This document shows positions 1-8,853 of a stretch of 33,016 bases of DNA, piece by piece. Within the stretch, counting starts at the first letter, position 1. Each line of letters begins with the position of its first letter. Location: positions 1-33,016 of IMG/VR virus record IMGVR_UViG_3300036791_000927; one strand, written 5' to 3'. The notes under the pieces were generated by a model, which made no database searches, was not told the origin of the DNA, and saw only the letters and a list, made by a program, of their open reading frames with translations. Origin of the DNA: a virus. Made by a program: the position numbers and the translations under genes.

Positions 1-1
1 A

Positions 2-2356
2 CCGAACTCCACTCAAGGAGATCAGTCCTATCATGTAACCACGACCCTCACCGGCCACACCTATGGTCCGATTACCGCCGGCATCAGTGGGGCGACCATG
101 ACTGTTACGGCCGGGGCGGGCAGCCTTCAGCCCGGCCAGATTGTCGTTGGCGGCGGCGGTTCGCCTGTCTCGACAACGACGACAGCGGCTTTGACGATTG
201 GCGAATATGCGAGCATTCCCGTGGCGTCGTGCGCCGGCGTCACATCGGGGATGTATGTCGTTGGTTTTTCCGGCGGCAATTCCGTCTTTCCTTTCCAATC
301 GAATGTGTCGGATTGCACCGGGACATCATTGACACTTGCATCAAGTCCATCCGGAACAGTTCCCTTTTCCTATGCGGGCGTCGCAACCACAACCGGCTCG
401 CCGGTTATCACTGTCCCAACTGCGACCGTCAATGTGTTTGGGTTTTGGAGTGGGATGCCGGTAAACGCCGCCTCCGGTAATTTTCCTGCGGGCACTACCG
501 TCGCCAGCATGCAGGTTCAGCCTTGGAACAGCCTGTACGCTGATGTGACACTTAGCGCCAATGCCACGGTGACGGGCTTCGACACCCTGACATTCGGCGG
601 CGCGCAGTTCGCGGCCCCTTCGGGTACGACTCTCACTTTTCTTAATGGCAGCGCAATCATTGACTTTTTAGGCACCGGGACTGGCGGCAACGGCACTTAC
701 ACCCTTGATACGTCTTACACGCTTGCTCCCGGTTCGACTGTCTATGCGTACGACACGCCGTGGACGGTCTATGTCACTCAGGGACCGCGCGCCATCCGAC
801 CGATGGACCTCATCGCAAGCGACGCCTTCCCCTTAGGAACTGCGGCTTTTCAAGATTATTACACCTCGGACAATCAGCAAACAATCGTCATGAGCCAATC
901 CAATGGAGCATTCTATTGGATGCGGTCGACTGTCGCTCATGCTGGTGGCGCCGGCAGAATGTGGGTGCTTCCCTCCGGCATCTGGCGGCCTGCTCCTGGC
1001 AACACTTTCGGGGATTTAATATTGAATTGGGCCGGGGCGGGGCTCAATATGCCCTGCGGCGGCGGGGCTTATCCAGAGACGGGTTGCGGTCGCGTCCTCG
1101 ATTCCAATAACTTTTTCTATAACAACGGAGTTGGGAGGTACGTCACTGGAGACAATTCCGGCGGTAGCTCCTCCGAATATAACGAATATGATCACAATTG
1201 GCTTGGCGATGTTTACGAAGTCGCCGGCGTCGGTTCGAATTACATTGGAGAAATGCTACAGGGCCAGGACGAGTCCACCAACGCCCATGTTTGGTCGCAG
1301 GAGTGCGGGACCAATGGTTCGGCGGTTTACGGCTCTTATGCCTCTGGGTCGCAATGGGAAGCATCCTGCGTTGGGCCGGCGGCGGGCGGAATGCTCAGCG
1401 TCCAGACATACACAGCGAACGGCGGCGTGCCTTGGTACGGGTCGCTTTTTCAGCAGCCTTACGACGCGATCTACGGCGGGTTCGAGCTCTCCTTCCCGAT
1501 TGCCGCAGCTTACAACTTCTCTGCTGGAGGCATCCCTTACTTCAACGGCATCAATGAGATGGCGTCTTCCGCCACCATGGCGGCCAATTCCTTCATAATT
1601 GGCGGCGGCTCGGGCAATGCTCCTACGAGTTCCCCTGCCGGCGCAAGCGTCCTCACAGCTCTAGGAAATCCGGCAGGCCAACCCAAAGGCGTCGCCATCG
1701 CCAACCTCAATATTCAAAGCGGCCTTATCACGCTCGCAAGCGGCACGGCGACGATCCCACTCAATGGACCGCTGACATCTGGGCCGATTTGTCTGACGGC
1801 GGACAAGACCACCCCAACGAACAACAGCTTCGCCGTTGAGGCTCTCTCCGGATGGACGGGCACGGCGTCCGCCTCTGAAACCTATTCCGTGAGTTCGCCC
1901 GCCGCAGCTTTCCCGGGCGGGGCCGGTTTTCCAAACCAGGGTTGGGGCAACAATGGCACCATTCCCGTACAGTTGGAGTATGATTTCACCTCTAGCACTT
2001 ATGTTGTCACCTCATACACAATCAGTCGCTCTTCGTCGCAACCTGGAGGCTGGTTCAGCATAGAAAATTCACCAACTGCGTGGACATTCGAAGGGTCTAA
2101 TAACAATTCCACTTGGACCACATTGGACACCGAAACTGGACAAGGAATCGTCTCAGACTCATCTGCAACATATAATTTCTCCAATGCCACTGCGTATCGT
2201 TATTATCGTATCAACATCAGCGCAGGACACTCAGGCGGTAGTAATTTTGTCAACATTACCACCTTGAATATGTCCGCCTCTGGTCTTGGCATGCCCTCAG
2301 CCACCGCTCACGGGACTGGAAGCGATGTTATCAAATATCAATGCATGGGAGGATAA
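2..2356 (+). CDS. Tail spike/fibre protein with discoidin-like C-terminus (5' partial)
   Basis: The frame is open from base 2, so the first in-frame ATG at 98 is probably not the true start and the N-terminus lies outside the window. At least 784 codons remain. The body is low-complexity and rich in Gly, Ser, Thr and Ala, as in beta-rich phage fibres. Roughly residues 580-745 (counting from the ATG at 98) look like an F5/8 type C (discoidin-like) carbohydrate-binding fold, with PTAWTFEGSNNNSTWTTLDT followed by an AYRYYRINI strand. The inferred role is host-surface sugar recognition at the tail tip. A signal-peptide protein starts 4 nt after the stop and fibre genes follow, which supports a tail module. 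The enzyme-like alternative, a depolymerising spike, cannot be excluded because no catalytic motif is recognisable. Confidence 0.75.
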   Translation, partial: PNSTQGDQSYHVTTTLTGHTYGPITAGISGATMTVTAGAGSLQPGQIVVGGGGSPVSTTTTAALTIGEYASIPVASCAGVTSGMYVVGFSGGNSVFPFQSNVSDCTGTSLTLASSPSGTVPFSYAGVATTTGSPVITVPTATVNVFGFWSGMPVNAASGNFPAGTTVASMQVQPWNSLYADVTLSANATVTGFDTLTFGGAQFAAPSGTTLTFLNGSAIIDFLGTGTGGNGTYTLDTSYTLAPGSTVYAYDTPWTVYVTQGPRAIRPMDLIASDAFPLGTAAFQDYYTSDNQQTIVMSQSNGAFYWMRSTVAHAGGAGRMWVLPSGIWRPAPGNTFGDLILNWAGAGLNMPCGGGAYPETGCGRVLDSNNFFYNNGVGRYVTGDNSGGSSSEYNEYDHNWLGDVYEVAGVGSNYIGEMLQGQDESTNAHVWSQECGTNGSAVYGSYASGSQWEASCVGPAAGGMLSVQTYTANGGVPWYGSLFQQPYDAIYGGFELSFPIAAAYNFSAGGIPYFNGINEMASSATMAANSFIIGGGSGNAPTSSPAGASVLTALGNPAGQPKGVAIANLNIQSGLITLASGTATIPLNGPLTSGPICLTADKTTPTNNSFAVEALSGWTGTASASETYSVSSPAAAFPGGAGFPNQGWGNNGTIPVQLEYDFTSSTYVVTSYTISRSSSQPGGWFSIENSPTAWTFEGSNNNSTWTTLDTETGQGIVSDSSATYNFSNATAYRYYRINISAGHSGGSNFVNITTLNMSASGLGMPSATAHGTGSDVIKYQCMGG

Positions 2357-2359
2357 ATC

Positions 2360-2599
2360 ATGAAATATGCGGCAATCGTCCTTTGCTTGTTCACTAGCAC
2401 AGCTATGGCGCAGACTGTGCCCAAGCCAGTTCCTGGGCCGCAGTTGCATGCGCCGATTCTGCTTAATCCGGAGGGAGCGACTCCAGAGACCAGACAAGGC
2501 GTCATGAAGAGTTTGACGATGCGTCGTGGTCAGCTGAAATCGCAAATGGATGCAATAGATGCCCAACTGGCGACCCTTAAAGCATTAGAAAATAAGTAA
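2360..2599 (+). CDS. Small secreted hypothetical protein
   Basis: A 79-residue protein begins with a classical signal peptide: Lys2, a hydrophobic core at about residues 4-14, and a likely signal peptidase site after AMA (MKYAAIVLCLFTSTAMA|QT). The mature part is short, Pro-rich at first, then a charged helix (about residues 50-79) with LKSQMDAIDAQLATLKALENK-type heptads that could form a short coiled coil. A strong ribosome-binding site, GGGAGGA at 2347-2353, sits inside the end of the preceding fibre gene. It lies between two fibre genes and may be a periplasmic or envelope factor, but I recognise no family. Confidence 0.7.
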   Translation: MKYAAIVLCLFTSTAMAQTVPKPVPGPQLHAPILLNPEGATPETRQGVMKSLTMRRGQLKSQMDAIDAQLATLKALENK

Positions 2600-2600
2600 G

Positions 2601-3854
2601 ATGGCCGATACCCTCACCACAAATTATGGCTGGACAAAACCGGATATTACTGGGTCTGATTTCACGTGGGGGTCGAAACTCAACGCTGATCTCGATGGAA
2701 TCGACACTCAGGTCTTCAACAAGCTGCCGTTGGCTGGCGGAACGCTAAGCGGACCGCTGACACTGGCCGCCGACCCTATGACAAATTTACAGGCGGCGAC
2801 GAAACAATACGTCGACGCTCATAGCGGCGGCGGGCCGGGTGCTGGCGTCACCTCATTCAACACCCGGACTGGCGCGGTCACGCTCAGCAGCGCCGATGTT
2901 ACCGGCGTCGGCGGCGCATTATTGGCTTCCCCGGCTCTTACCGGCGCGCCGACCGCCCCAACGGCGACGGTCGGCACCAACACGACGCAGCTCGCCACGA
3001 CAGCTTTCGTCATTGCCAATGCTGGGACCGGCGGAGGACCGTCTCCATCGTCGACGACTCCAGCAATGGACGGCGTGGGCGCCGCGGGGAGCCTTACGAC
3101 TTATTCCCGAGGTGACCATGTCCATCCAAGCGATACGAGCCGCGCTCCGCTCACTTCGCCGACGTTCACTGGAACAGTCACCATTCCGGCGGGCGCCTCA
3201 ATATCCGGATTTGCGCCGCTAGCTGGGCCTATCTTCACAGGCGTCCCGGCAGGCCCAACAGCAGCCGTCGACACCAACACCACCCAATTGGCCACCGCAG
3301 CCTTTGTCATAGCCCAGGCGGCCTCTGCGACGCCTCTTATCGACGGAACGGCCGCAGTCGGCACGAGCACGCGGTTCGCGCGCGGCGATCATGTTCACCC
3401 GACAGATACGACGCGCGCGCCCGTGGCCTCGCCGACCTTCACCGGCGCAGTCACCCTGGCCGCGGATCCGGCGAGCGCGCTCCAGGCGGCGACGAAGCAG
3501 TATGTCGACGGCAAGACCCAGCACATTTCAACATCATGGCTCGCCGGTTCGGACCCCGGCGGGAGCACAATATTCATTGCGACCCGGGCAATGACGATTG
3601 TCGCGCTGAGCTTCGTGCCTGATGTTCTTGCGGGTTCGGCAGTGACTCTCAGCGTTGTCAAGGCGGCCAGCGGGACCGGGATTAGCGCTGGGACCGCCAT
3701 TCACAGCAGTTCATTCAACGCCAACACAGGGCTCAACACAGTTCAGACTTTGACGCCTACAACGACCACGCTAGCGATTGGCGACCGGCTTGGCATCATC
3801 ACAACAGGCAGTTCGACGATATCACGAGGCAATGTTACCGTGTCGGTGATTTGA
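2601..3854 (+). CDS. Tail fibre protein with repeated DHVHP/FTG modules
   Basis: A 417-residue tail fibre. The N-terminal 73 residues are an anchor nearly duplicated in the collar protein at 5812 (about 70 percent identical by eye). After it come repeated shaft modules: two copies of a segment of the type GDHVHPxDTxRAPxxSPTFTG, two copies of a GxPxxPTAxxxTNTTQLAT(T/A)AFVI segment, and two [10 protein letters not shown] segments. Such modules are common in phage tail fibres and probably trimerise. The last ~120 residues form a distinct, repeat-free domain that would be the receptor-binding head. It begins 2 nt after the small secreted protein and is followed 2 nt later by another virion-like gene. 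The ribosome-binding site is weak, so translational coupling is likely. Confidence 0.85.
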   Translation: MADTLTTNYGWTKPDITGSDFTWGSKLNADLDGIDTQVFNKLPLAGGTLSGPLTLAADPMTNLQAATKQYVDAHSGGGPGAGVTSFNTRTGAVTLSSADVTGVGGALLASPALTGAPTAPTATVGTNTTQLATTAFVIANAGTGGGPSPSSTTPAMDGVGAAGSLTTYSRGDHVHPSDTSRAPLTSPTFTGTVTIPAGASISGFAPLAGPIFTGVPAGPTAAVDTNTTQLATAAFVIAQAASATPLIDGTAAVGTSTRFARGDHVHPTDTTRAPVASPTFTGAVTLAADPASALQAATKQYVDGKTQHISTSWLAGSDPGGSTIFIATRAMTIVALSFVPDVLAGSAVTLSVVKAASGTGISAGTAIHSSSFNANTGLNTVQTLTPTTTTLAIGDRLGIITTGSSTISRGNVTVSVI

Positions 3855-3855
3855 G

Positions 3856-4491
3856 ATGCTTATTCTTAGTGCAGGAGCGGCATCTCCTGGCGTTGTGACG
3901 CTTGACGCCAATGCGACATTAACTTCCGGAAGCCTCGCCTCTCCTGTAACGAATAATGGCTTAACTATCGGGAGTGGGTCCAATCGCGTTCTTGTTGGAG
4001 TTGCTGCGTTCTATAACACGCCAACAGGTCCGGTGACCATGACGTGGAATGGCGTATCAATGACTCAGATAGGTACGGCCATCAACAATGGAGCCATTAT
4101 TCTTTATTTATTTGGTTTAGTGAACCCGGCGAGCGGTAATCATCCATTGGTTCTGTCTTGGGCATCTGCTGTAAATATATTCCTTGATTTGAATGGGACG
4201 TCTTTTACAGGATGCAACCAAACTGGCGGCACGACGACATTTGTAAATTTCAGTTCACTTACAGGATCAGGGAATCCAACAACTCTATCCGTTACGACGC
4301 CTGCAAATGACTTAGCTGTAGACGCTATAATCGCTGCATCTGTCGCTCCAACAACGCCGACACAAACCGCGTTGTTTGATGACACAACCAGCGCCTTTGC
4401 CGGCTCCAGTTATGGCTCATCGGGGTCGTTTGGATGGTCAGTAACGAGTGGGCCTTGGGCGCATGTCGGAATCGCCATCGCGCACGTCTGA
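3856..4491 (+). CDS. Putative tail-associated beta-rich protein
   Basis: A 211-residue protein of low charge, rich in Gly, Ser, Thr, Asn and Val, without a signal peptide or membrane segment. Alternating hydrophobic/polar stretches such as SNRVLVGVAAFYN, VTMTWNGVSMTQIG and WAHVGIAIAHV suggest a beta-sandwich fold. It starts one base after the stop of the upstream fibre and precedes the lysis region, so a tail or receptor-binding accessory role is inferred from context. I do not recognise a specific family. A 77-nt gap follows with a small GCCGC/GCGGC hairpin and no convincing gene. Confidence 0.6.
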   Translation: MLILSAGAASPGVVTLDANATLTSGSLASPVTNNGLTIGSGSNRVLVGVAAFYNTPTGPVTMTWNGVSMTQIGTAINNGAIILYLFGLVNPASGNHPLVLSWASAVNIFLDLNGTSFTGCNQTGGTTTFVNFSSLTGSGNPTTLSVTTPANDLAVDAIIAASVAPTTPTQTALFDDTTSAFAGSSYGSSGSFGWSVTSGPWAHVGIAIAHV

Positions 4492-4568
4492 GAGGAAATG
4501 TGTCTTTTCGCAGTCGCTGAATAGGCGCATGTTGAAATGCCGCAAGTCGCGGCCCGAAGGAGGAGAAA

Positions 4569-5066
4569 ATGGGTCGTCAAGTAATTTTTATCGGAGAAGT
4601 TCACGATATCAGCTCGTCTGGCCAGCCGCCGGGCATCTGGGGAGGTAAGCCGCCGAGTTACGTGGACATTGGCGGCCCGCCGCCGCAGCCGGGCGTGTGG
4701 CCGGGTCCAGGCTATCCGACACATCCGATTGCGCCGGGTGGTCAGCCTCCAGGCATCTGGGGCGGAACACCGCCGAACTATCCAGACATCGGCGGGCCGC
4801 CGCCGCCAACCCCGTCACATCCTATCGCGCCGGGTGGCGCTCCTCCGGTGATTTGGCCTCCGGACGGAACCCCGACGCATCCTATCGCGCCGGGTGGAAC
4901 ACCACCGCTCGAAATCTGGGGAGGCGCTCCGCTTCCCCATCCAGACCAAGGGCTTCCGGAAGGCGAGCGCGTACCCAAGGTCGAATGGAAGACAGCTTGG
5001 TCGCCGACAACGGGTTGGGTGGTAGTCGGGGTTCCGACTGTCCCGGTCCCGACGCCATCCGCATAA
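4569..5066 (+). CDS. Proline/glycine-rich repetitive phage protein
   Basis: A 165-residue protein made of loose repeats of PPGIWGG, HPIAPGG and DIGGPPPP type. Three HPIAPGG blocks are visible, and the C-terminus is non-repetitive and Trp-rich (WKTAWSPTTGWVVVGVPTV). Proteins of this repetitive PPGIWG kind occur in the structural/lysis region of several phages, but I know of no established function. The start is well supported: GGAGGAG at 4559-4565 precedes the ATG. The hydrophobic C-terminal beta-like segment could be the folded part and the repeats a flexible linker. A large alternative frame overlaps it on the plus strand, but only the downstream part of that frame (the holin-like gene) is convincing. 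Confidence 0.7.
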   Translation: MGRQVIFIGEVHDISSSGQPPGIWGGKPPSYVDIGGPPPQPGVWPGPGYPTHPIAPGGQPPGIWGGTPPNYPDIGGPPPPTPSHPIAPGGAPPVIWPPDGTPTHPIAPGGTPPLEIWGGAPLPHPDQGLPEGERVPKVEWKTAWSPTTGWVVVGVPTVPVPTPSA

Positions 5067-5082
5067 GGCCAGCACACGGCCT

Positions 5083-5134
5083 TAACGCCAGCCGACGGGG
5101 CGTTAGTCCCCCTCTCTCGTCTCGCCGGCTGGCG
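5083..5134 (+). promoter_or_regulatory. Two mutually exclusive hairpins ahead of the lysis cassette
   Basis: TAACGCC (5083-5089) pairs with GGCGTTA (5099-5105). CGCCAGCCG (5086-5094) pairs perfectly with CGGCTGGCG (5126-5134). The two stems share 5086-5089, so they cannot form together. The second stem ends 18 nt upstream of the GTG of the holin-like gene. The layout resembles a leader that could tune lysis-gene expression. Function is inferred; only the pairing is seen. Confidence 0.45.
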
Positions 5135-5152
5135 GCATTGAAGGAGAACAAA

Positions 5153-5344
5153 GTGACCCTTGGCGGAGCCGCAAGTGACACGGTCAGCGCGCTCAAAAGC
5201 TCGCCAGCGCTCTTGGTCATCGTGGTCTTGAACGTCCTCCTGGTCGGCGGAGTCGGCTACGCCATGCTGAACGCCATCTCCAGCAATAAGCACCTGATGG
5301 AGCTCCTCATCGCCAAGTGCGTCGACGGCAATGCCCAGCCCTAA
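5153..5344 (+). CDS. Putative holin (single-TM small membrane protein)
   Basis: A 63-residue protein from a GTG start preceded by AAGGAGAA (5141-5148). One membrane segment is visible at about residues 19-41 (ALLVIVVLNVLLVGGVGYAM). It is flanked by a short N-terminal polar part and a C-terminal tail of about 22 residues with Lys, Glu and Cys. Size, topology and position immediately upstream of the endolysin, with a 14-nt overlap, fit a holin that opens the inner membrane for a signal-less endolysin. The longer upstream extension of this frame runs through the repeat gene and has no ribosome-binding site, so I rejected it. An antiholin or membrane accessory role is possible. Confidence 0.6.
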   Translation: MTLGGAASDTVSALKSSPALLVIVVLNVLLVGGVGYAMLNAISSNKHLMELLIAKCVDGNAQP

Positions 5345-5810
5345 CGAATACATGCGGCTGTCTGACAAAGGCTACCAGGTGTTACGGGAACGCGAGGACA
5401 TCAAGCTCGTCGCCTATCTCGACAAGGCGGCGACGCCGCATGTCTGGACGATTGGCCTCGGGCACACGTCCGCCGCTGGCCCGCCAAAGGTCGTCGCCGG
5501 CATGCGCGTCACTCAGGCCGAAGCGGAAGAGATTTTTCGCTGCGACGCCTACCGGTTTCGTGATGAAGCGCTCAAGCTTGTCCATGTTCCGCTTGAACAG
5601 CACCAGTTCGACGCTTTATGCAGCTTTCTGTTCAACATCGGGTCGCGCAACTTCAGCCGCTCGACAATGCTCAAACGGCTCAATGCAGGCGACGTTGCCG
5701 GCGCTGCGGAAGCGCTGTTGATGTGGAACAGGCCGGCTGCAATCATGAGTCGCCGCCGAGGAGAATACGACCAATTTACCAAGGGAACCTACATCGCGCG
5801 AGTGACTTGA
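5331..5810 (+). CDS. Endolysin, GH24 (T4-type) lysozyme
   Basis: A 159-residue muramidase cleaving the N-acetylmuramic acid/N-acetylglucosamine linkage of peptidoglycan. The GH24 catalytic region is clear: E22 (REDIKL), then VAYLD with D31, then WTIGLGHT with T40, matching the Glu-Asp-Thr triad of T4 lysozyme with a three-residue longer loop between Asp and Thr. The C-terminal RRRGEYDQF is the usual GH24 ending. There is no signal peptide or SAR-type N-terminal membrane helix, so export should need the holin upstream. The start overlaps the holin gene and has a weak ribosome-binding site, suggesting coupling. Confidence 0.92.
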   Translation: MPSPNEYMRLSDKGYQVLREREDIKLVAYLDKAATPHVWTIGLGHTSAAGPPKVVAGMRVTQAEAEEIFRCDAYRFRDEALKLVHVPLEQHQFDALCSFLFNIGSRNFSRSTMLKRLNAGDVAGAAEALLMWNRPAAIMSRRRGEYDQFTKGTYIARVT

Positions 5811-5811
5811 A

Positions 5812-6384
5812 ATGGCCGACAGTCTGACGACGCATTACGGCTGGACGAAGCCAGAGGTTGGCGCTTCCAACGCGACTTGGGGTGGAAAGCTCAACACTGA
5901 TCTCGACAGCATCGATAGCCAAGTCTTCGGGGCGTTGCCGAAATCTGGCGGGACAATGACGGGCCCAGTCACGCTCGCCGCTGATCCAACAACAGCGCTT
6001 GGAGCAGCGACGAAACAATATGTCGATGCTCAAATCGCCGCGGCTATCGCCAGTTCGACTCCAGCCCTTCCGCCGATTGGATCCATTGTGTTTAGCGGAA
6101 TTGTCAGCGGTCCTGCCAATCCAAATTGGCTCGACTGCGACGGGAATTCTTATCCGACCGCGACATATCCGGCATTGTTCGCGGTCATTGGTTATACGTT
6201 TGGCGGCAGCGGCGCGAATTTCAGTGTTCCTTTCTTGGGAGGCCTACTTCCGGTTGGTGAAGACCCTCCAGTTGGGTTTAGCATTGGCGATACGAATTTC
6301 GGCGTCGCAGGCAGGACGGACTTCTCTGGTCAATCAGGATATTTTGGCGCTTTAGCTTTGGGGGCTCAAATCCGCGCGCTATGA
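5812..6384 (+). CDS. Tail collar domain protein (anchor paralogue)
   Basis: A 190-residue protein. Residues 1-73 are the same anchor as in the fibre at 2601 ([15 protein letters not shown] versus MADTLTTNYGWTKPD; both contain GGT(L/M)(S/T)GP(L/V)TLAADP and ATKQYVDA). Residues ~95-160 match the phage tail collar domain: [11 protein letters not shown], then [22 protein letters not shown]. The C-terminus is short and lacks the repeated histidine/glycine tip of long collar fibres, so this may be a short fibre or plug. It ends overlapping the next gene by 4 nt (ATGA). The shared anchor suggests both fibres attach at the same type of site on the tail. Confidence 0.85.
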   Translation: MADSLTTHYGWTKPEVGASNATWGGKLNTDLDSIDSQVFGALPKSGGTMTGPVTLAADPTTALGAATKQYVDAQIAAAIASSTPALPPIGSIVFSGIVSGPANPNWLDCDGNSYPTATYPALFAVIGYTFGGSGANFSVPFLGGLLPVGEDPPVGFSIGDTNFGVAGRTDFSGQSGYFGALALGAQIRAL

Positions 6385-8249
6385 CCAACTTCACGCCAGT
6401 TCAAATTCCACCCGGCGTCGTCTCGCTGCCAACGAAAACGATGTGGTCGAACAATTTTTTCCGGACGAGCTATTGGGCTGAAGCAAACCTCATGCGCTGG
6501 GTCGAAGGCGAACTTGCGCCAATCGGCGGTCAGGCGCAACTTGCTTATCCTGCTTTCGCCTCACGCTGTCGCGCGATCCATGGTTGGTATGATCTGCAAA
6601 ACAATCACTACATCGCCTATGTCTGTGAGCAGAACATCTACGTTGACGTCGGCGGCACGCTCACCGAGATCACGCCGACCGGCGGCTGGGCAGGAGTCAC
6701 GCCGCCGGGTGAGGGCGGCTACGGCGATCTGCTTTATGGCGCGGACAATTACGGCACGCCGCGCGCCACCTCCACAATCCTGCCGATCGACGCTCTGCCG
6801 CCTGTCTGGTCGGTCGATAATTTTGGTCAGATCCTTCTTGTTATGAGCAGCATTGACGGGCGCTTGCTTCAATGGAACCCATCCGTAAGCACCAACACAA
6901 ATGATGTTCAAGATCTGACCTTGTTGGGCAGCCCGACCGGCGGGACCTTCTCCCTCAATTTCAACGGCAAGATCAGCGATCCGATCGCCTTCAACGCGGC
7001 GGCGGCAGACGTGCAAACTGCGATCGCCGCGCTATCCAATGTTGGCTCTGGCAATGTCATTTGCGCCGGTGGACCTTTGCCCGCCGACATCACGATCACT
7101 TTCCAAGGGACATTGGCGGCGGCGCCGCAGCCGACGTTTGGGTGGGCCAACAATGCTTTGACTGGCGGGACGGGCCCGCAACCCAACATCAATCATACGA
7201 CGACTGGCGCTGGCCTTCTTTTGACGCGCGTTGGCGGATCGCCGTTCGCGCGTTGCTTCGTGGTGACTCAAGAACGATTCGTGATCGCGTTCGGCGTCAC
7301 CGGCGACGGCACGTTGGATGGCGGCTCGCCGCGGCGGTTCGCTTGGTGCGATCAGGAGAACATGACGGCCTGGGACTTCGCCAACGTCGTTAGCCAAGCG
7401 GGCTTCCTCGACATCGAACCAGCGAGTCCGATCGTCACTGCTCATACGGGTCGCTATGGTACGCTCATGTTCACCGCGCACAAAGCTTATCTGGTGAGCT
7501 ATCTCGGACTGCCGTACATCTACAATTACAAAGAGCTTGCCGATGATTGCACGCCCTGGTCGCCGGCGTCGATCACCTCAACATCAAGCATCGTCTTCTG
7601 GATGTCTGAGCAGGGCATGTTTTCGTTCGATGGCTCGGCCATCGCGTCGCTCGCTTGTCTCGTGCGGCCCTGGATCACCGACGACCACGATCCGGTGAAT
7701 GTGAGACAACAAGCGACTGCGGTTCACGTCGCCGATTTCAATGAATTTTGGTGGTTCTTTCCACAGCTCGGCCAGCCCTTCAACACTCGTTGCGCCATCT
7801 TCAACTATAAAGAGGGCTGGTGGAGTCAGGGCCAAATGTCCCGCTCAGCCGGCATCACGTCATCATACGTCAAGCATCCCGTCATGGCTGATGGAACAGT
7901 CGTCTATCAGCACGAATTGGGCAATGCTTATTCCTCCGGGCCGCCATGGGCTGAGACGTTCGATCTGAATCTTACCAACGGCGTGCGTTTGGTGACCGTG
8001 AAGCAGCTGATGCCGGACGTCAAAGGCGACGTTGGGAATGTTCAATTTCAGTTCTACACGCGGCTGTCACGCTCGGGCGTTGCGGAGGTTCTCGGGCCGC
8101 CACTGCAGATCCGGCCGGATGGATATGTCGACACTCGGCTGACCGCGCGCGGCGTTCGCATGAAGATTTCGACCATCAATTCGACGATCATCAATCCGTT
8201 CACAGTCGGACAGCATCTTTTCGACATTGCGCCGAGAGGTGATCGCTGA
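6381..8249 (+). CDS. Tail nozzle/DNA stabilisation protein (P22 gp10-like)
   Basis: A 622-residue structural protein. The pattern resembles podovirus nozzle or packaged-DNA stabilisation proteins of the P22 gp10 kind: an N-terminal segment near [14 protein letters not shown], a repeated beta-blade body with [56 protein letters not shown] and [15 protein letters not shown], and a C-terminal strand region ending in [13 protein letters not shown]. These would form a beta-propeller ring closing the tail channel. Residues ~180-278 look like an inserted Ig-like module ([10 protein letters not shown], then [21 protein letters not shown], then [11 protein letters not shown]). It overlaps the upstream gene by 4 nt and the downstream gene by 1 nt. 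Confidence 0.75.
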   Translation: MTNFTPVQIPPGVVSLPTKTMWSNNFFRTSYWAEANLMRWVEGELAPIGGQAQLAYPAFASRCRAIHGWYDLQNNHYIAYVCEQNIYVDVGGTLTEITPTGGWAGVTPPGEGGYGDLLYGADNYGTPRATSTILPIDALPPVWSVDNFGQILLVMSSIDGRLLQWNPSVSTNTNDVQDLTLLGSPTGGTFSLNFNGKISDPIAFNAAAADVQTAIAALSNVGSGNVICAGGPLPADITITFQGTLAAAPQPTFGWANNALTGGTGPQPNINHTTTGAGLLLTRVGGSPFARCFVVTQERFVIAFGVTGDGTLDGGSPRRFAWCDQENMTAWDFANVVSQAGFLDIEPASPIVTAHTGRYGTLMFTAHKAYLVSYLGLPYIYNYKELADDCTPWSPASITSTSSIVFWMSEQGMFSFDGSAIASLACLVRPWITDDHDPVNVRQQATAVHVADFNEFWWFFPQLGQPFNTRCAIFNYKEGWWSQGQMSRSAGITSSYVKHPVMADGTVVYQHELGNAYSSGPPWAETFDLNLTNGVRLVTVKQLMPDVKGDVGNVQFQFYTRLSRSGVAEVLGPPLQIRPDGYVDTRLTARGVRMKISTINSTIINPFTVGQHLFDIAPRGDR

Positions 8250-8497
8250 TGCCGAACACGACTCCTCCGCCCGAAATGCCTACGAATATGCCTCCGGTGG
8301 TCGCCGCTTATTTGCGACAACTGCGGATTTGGGCGCATGGCGAACTTGAAAAGAAAACCACTCAGGACACCGTGGCGCCCTATGTCCTGCTCGCGCCGCA
8401 TGACGTCAAGCGCCCGAATCAAGCTTTTATGGTCAGGGTGGATTCGGCCGGTGTTTTGACCGCGGTCCCCGCGCCGCTCGGGCAGGGCAAGCCATGA
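8249..8497 (+). CDS. Small conserved-looking phage protein
   Basis: An 82-residue protein translated from a TGATG junction with the nozzle gene. It has a Pro-rich N-terminus (PPPEMPTNMPPVVAAYLRQL), a short helix with WAHGELEKKTT, and a C-terminal strand pattern (APYVLLAPHDVKRPNQAFMVRVD, then VLTAVPAPLG). No signal peptide, membrane segment or catalytic motif is visible. It lies between the nozzle and the ejection-protein genes with overlapping ends, so a virion assembly role is plausible but unproven. Confidence 0.65.
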   Translation: MPNTTPPPEMPTNMPPVVAAYLRQLRIWAHGELEKKTTQDTVAPYVLLAPHDVKRPNQAFMVRVDSAGVLTAVPAPLGQGKP

Positions 8498-8853
8498 ACG
8501 CGCATCCCTATCATCGGCATTTGGCGCGCGCGCTTGATCGCATGGGCGCAGTCTATGTGGTCAGCGATATCCTGAACGCGATCTCCAAGGGCAGGATGCA
8601 GTCTTTTGCCGAGAGCGACAGCTGGGCGATCACTCAGGTGATCAACTATCCGCGCGCCCGGGTGCTTGAGATTTTGATCGCCATCGGCGATCTGACCCAA
8701 TGCCGCAAGCTGCACGACCGTATTCTTCAATATGCCGACGACAATGACATCAGTCTTATTCAGGCTTATGGTCGCCGAGGGTGGATCGACGACGCTGCGA
8801 AGCGCGGCTGGAAGGTGAAAACAACCTCATATCTCTATCAGCGAGAACTCTGA
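8494..8853 (+). CDS. Phage structural-region protein with GRRGW motif
   Basis: A 119-residue alpha/beta protein. The ending GRRGWIDDAAKRGWKVKTTSYLYQREL, together with an ITQVINYPRARVLEILIAIGDL segment, matches a small family often found beside tail and internal virion genes of podoviruses. Its biochemical role is unknown to me; the fold has been likened to acyltransferases in related proteins, but I see no catalytic residues that prove this. The ATG overlaps the previous stop by 4 nt and its TGA overlaps the next ATG (TGATG), so it is tightly coupled in the structural operon. Confidence 0.65.
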   Translation: MNAHPYHRHLARALDRMGAVYVVSDILNAISKGRMQSFAESDSWAITQVINYPRARVLEILIAIGDLTQCRKLHDRILQYADDNDISLIQAYGRRGWIDDAAKRGWKVKTTSYLYQREL

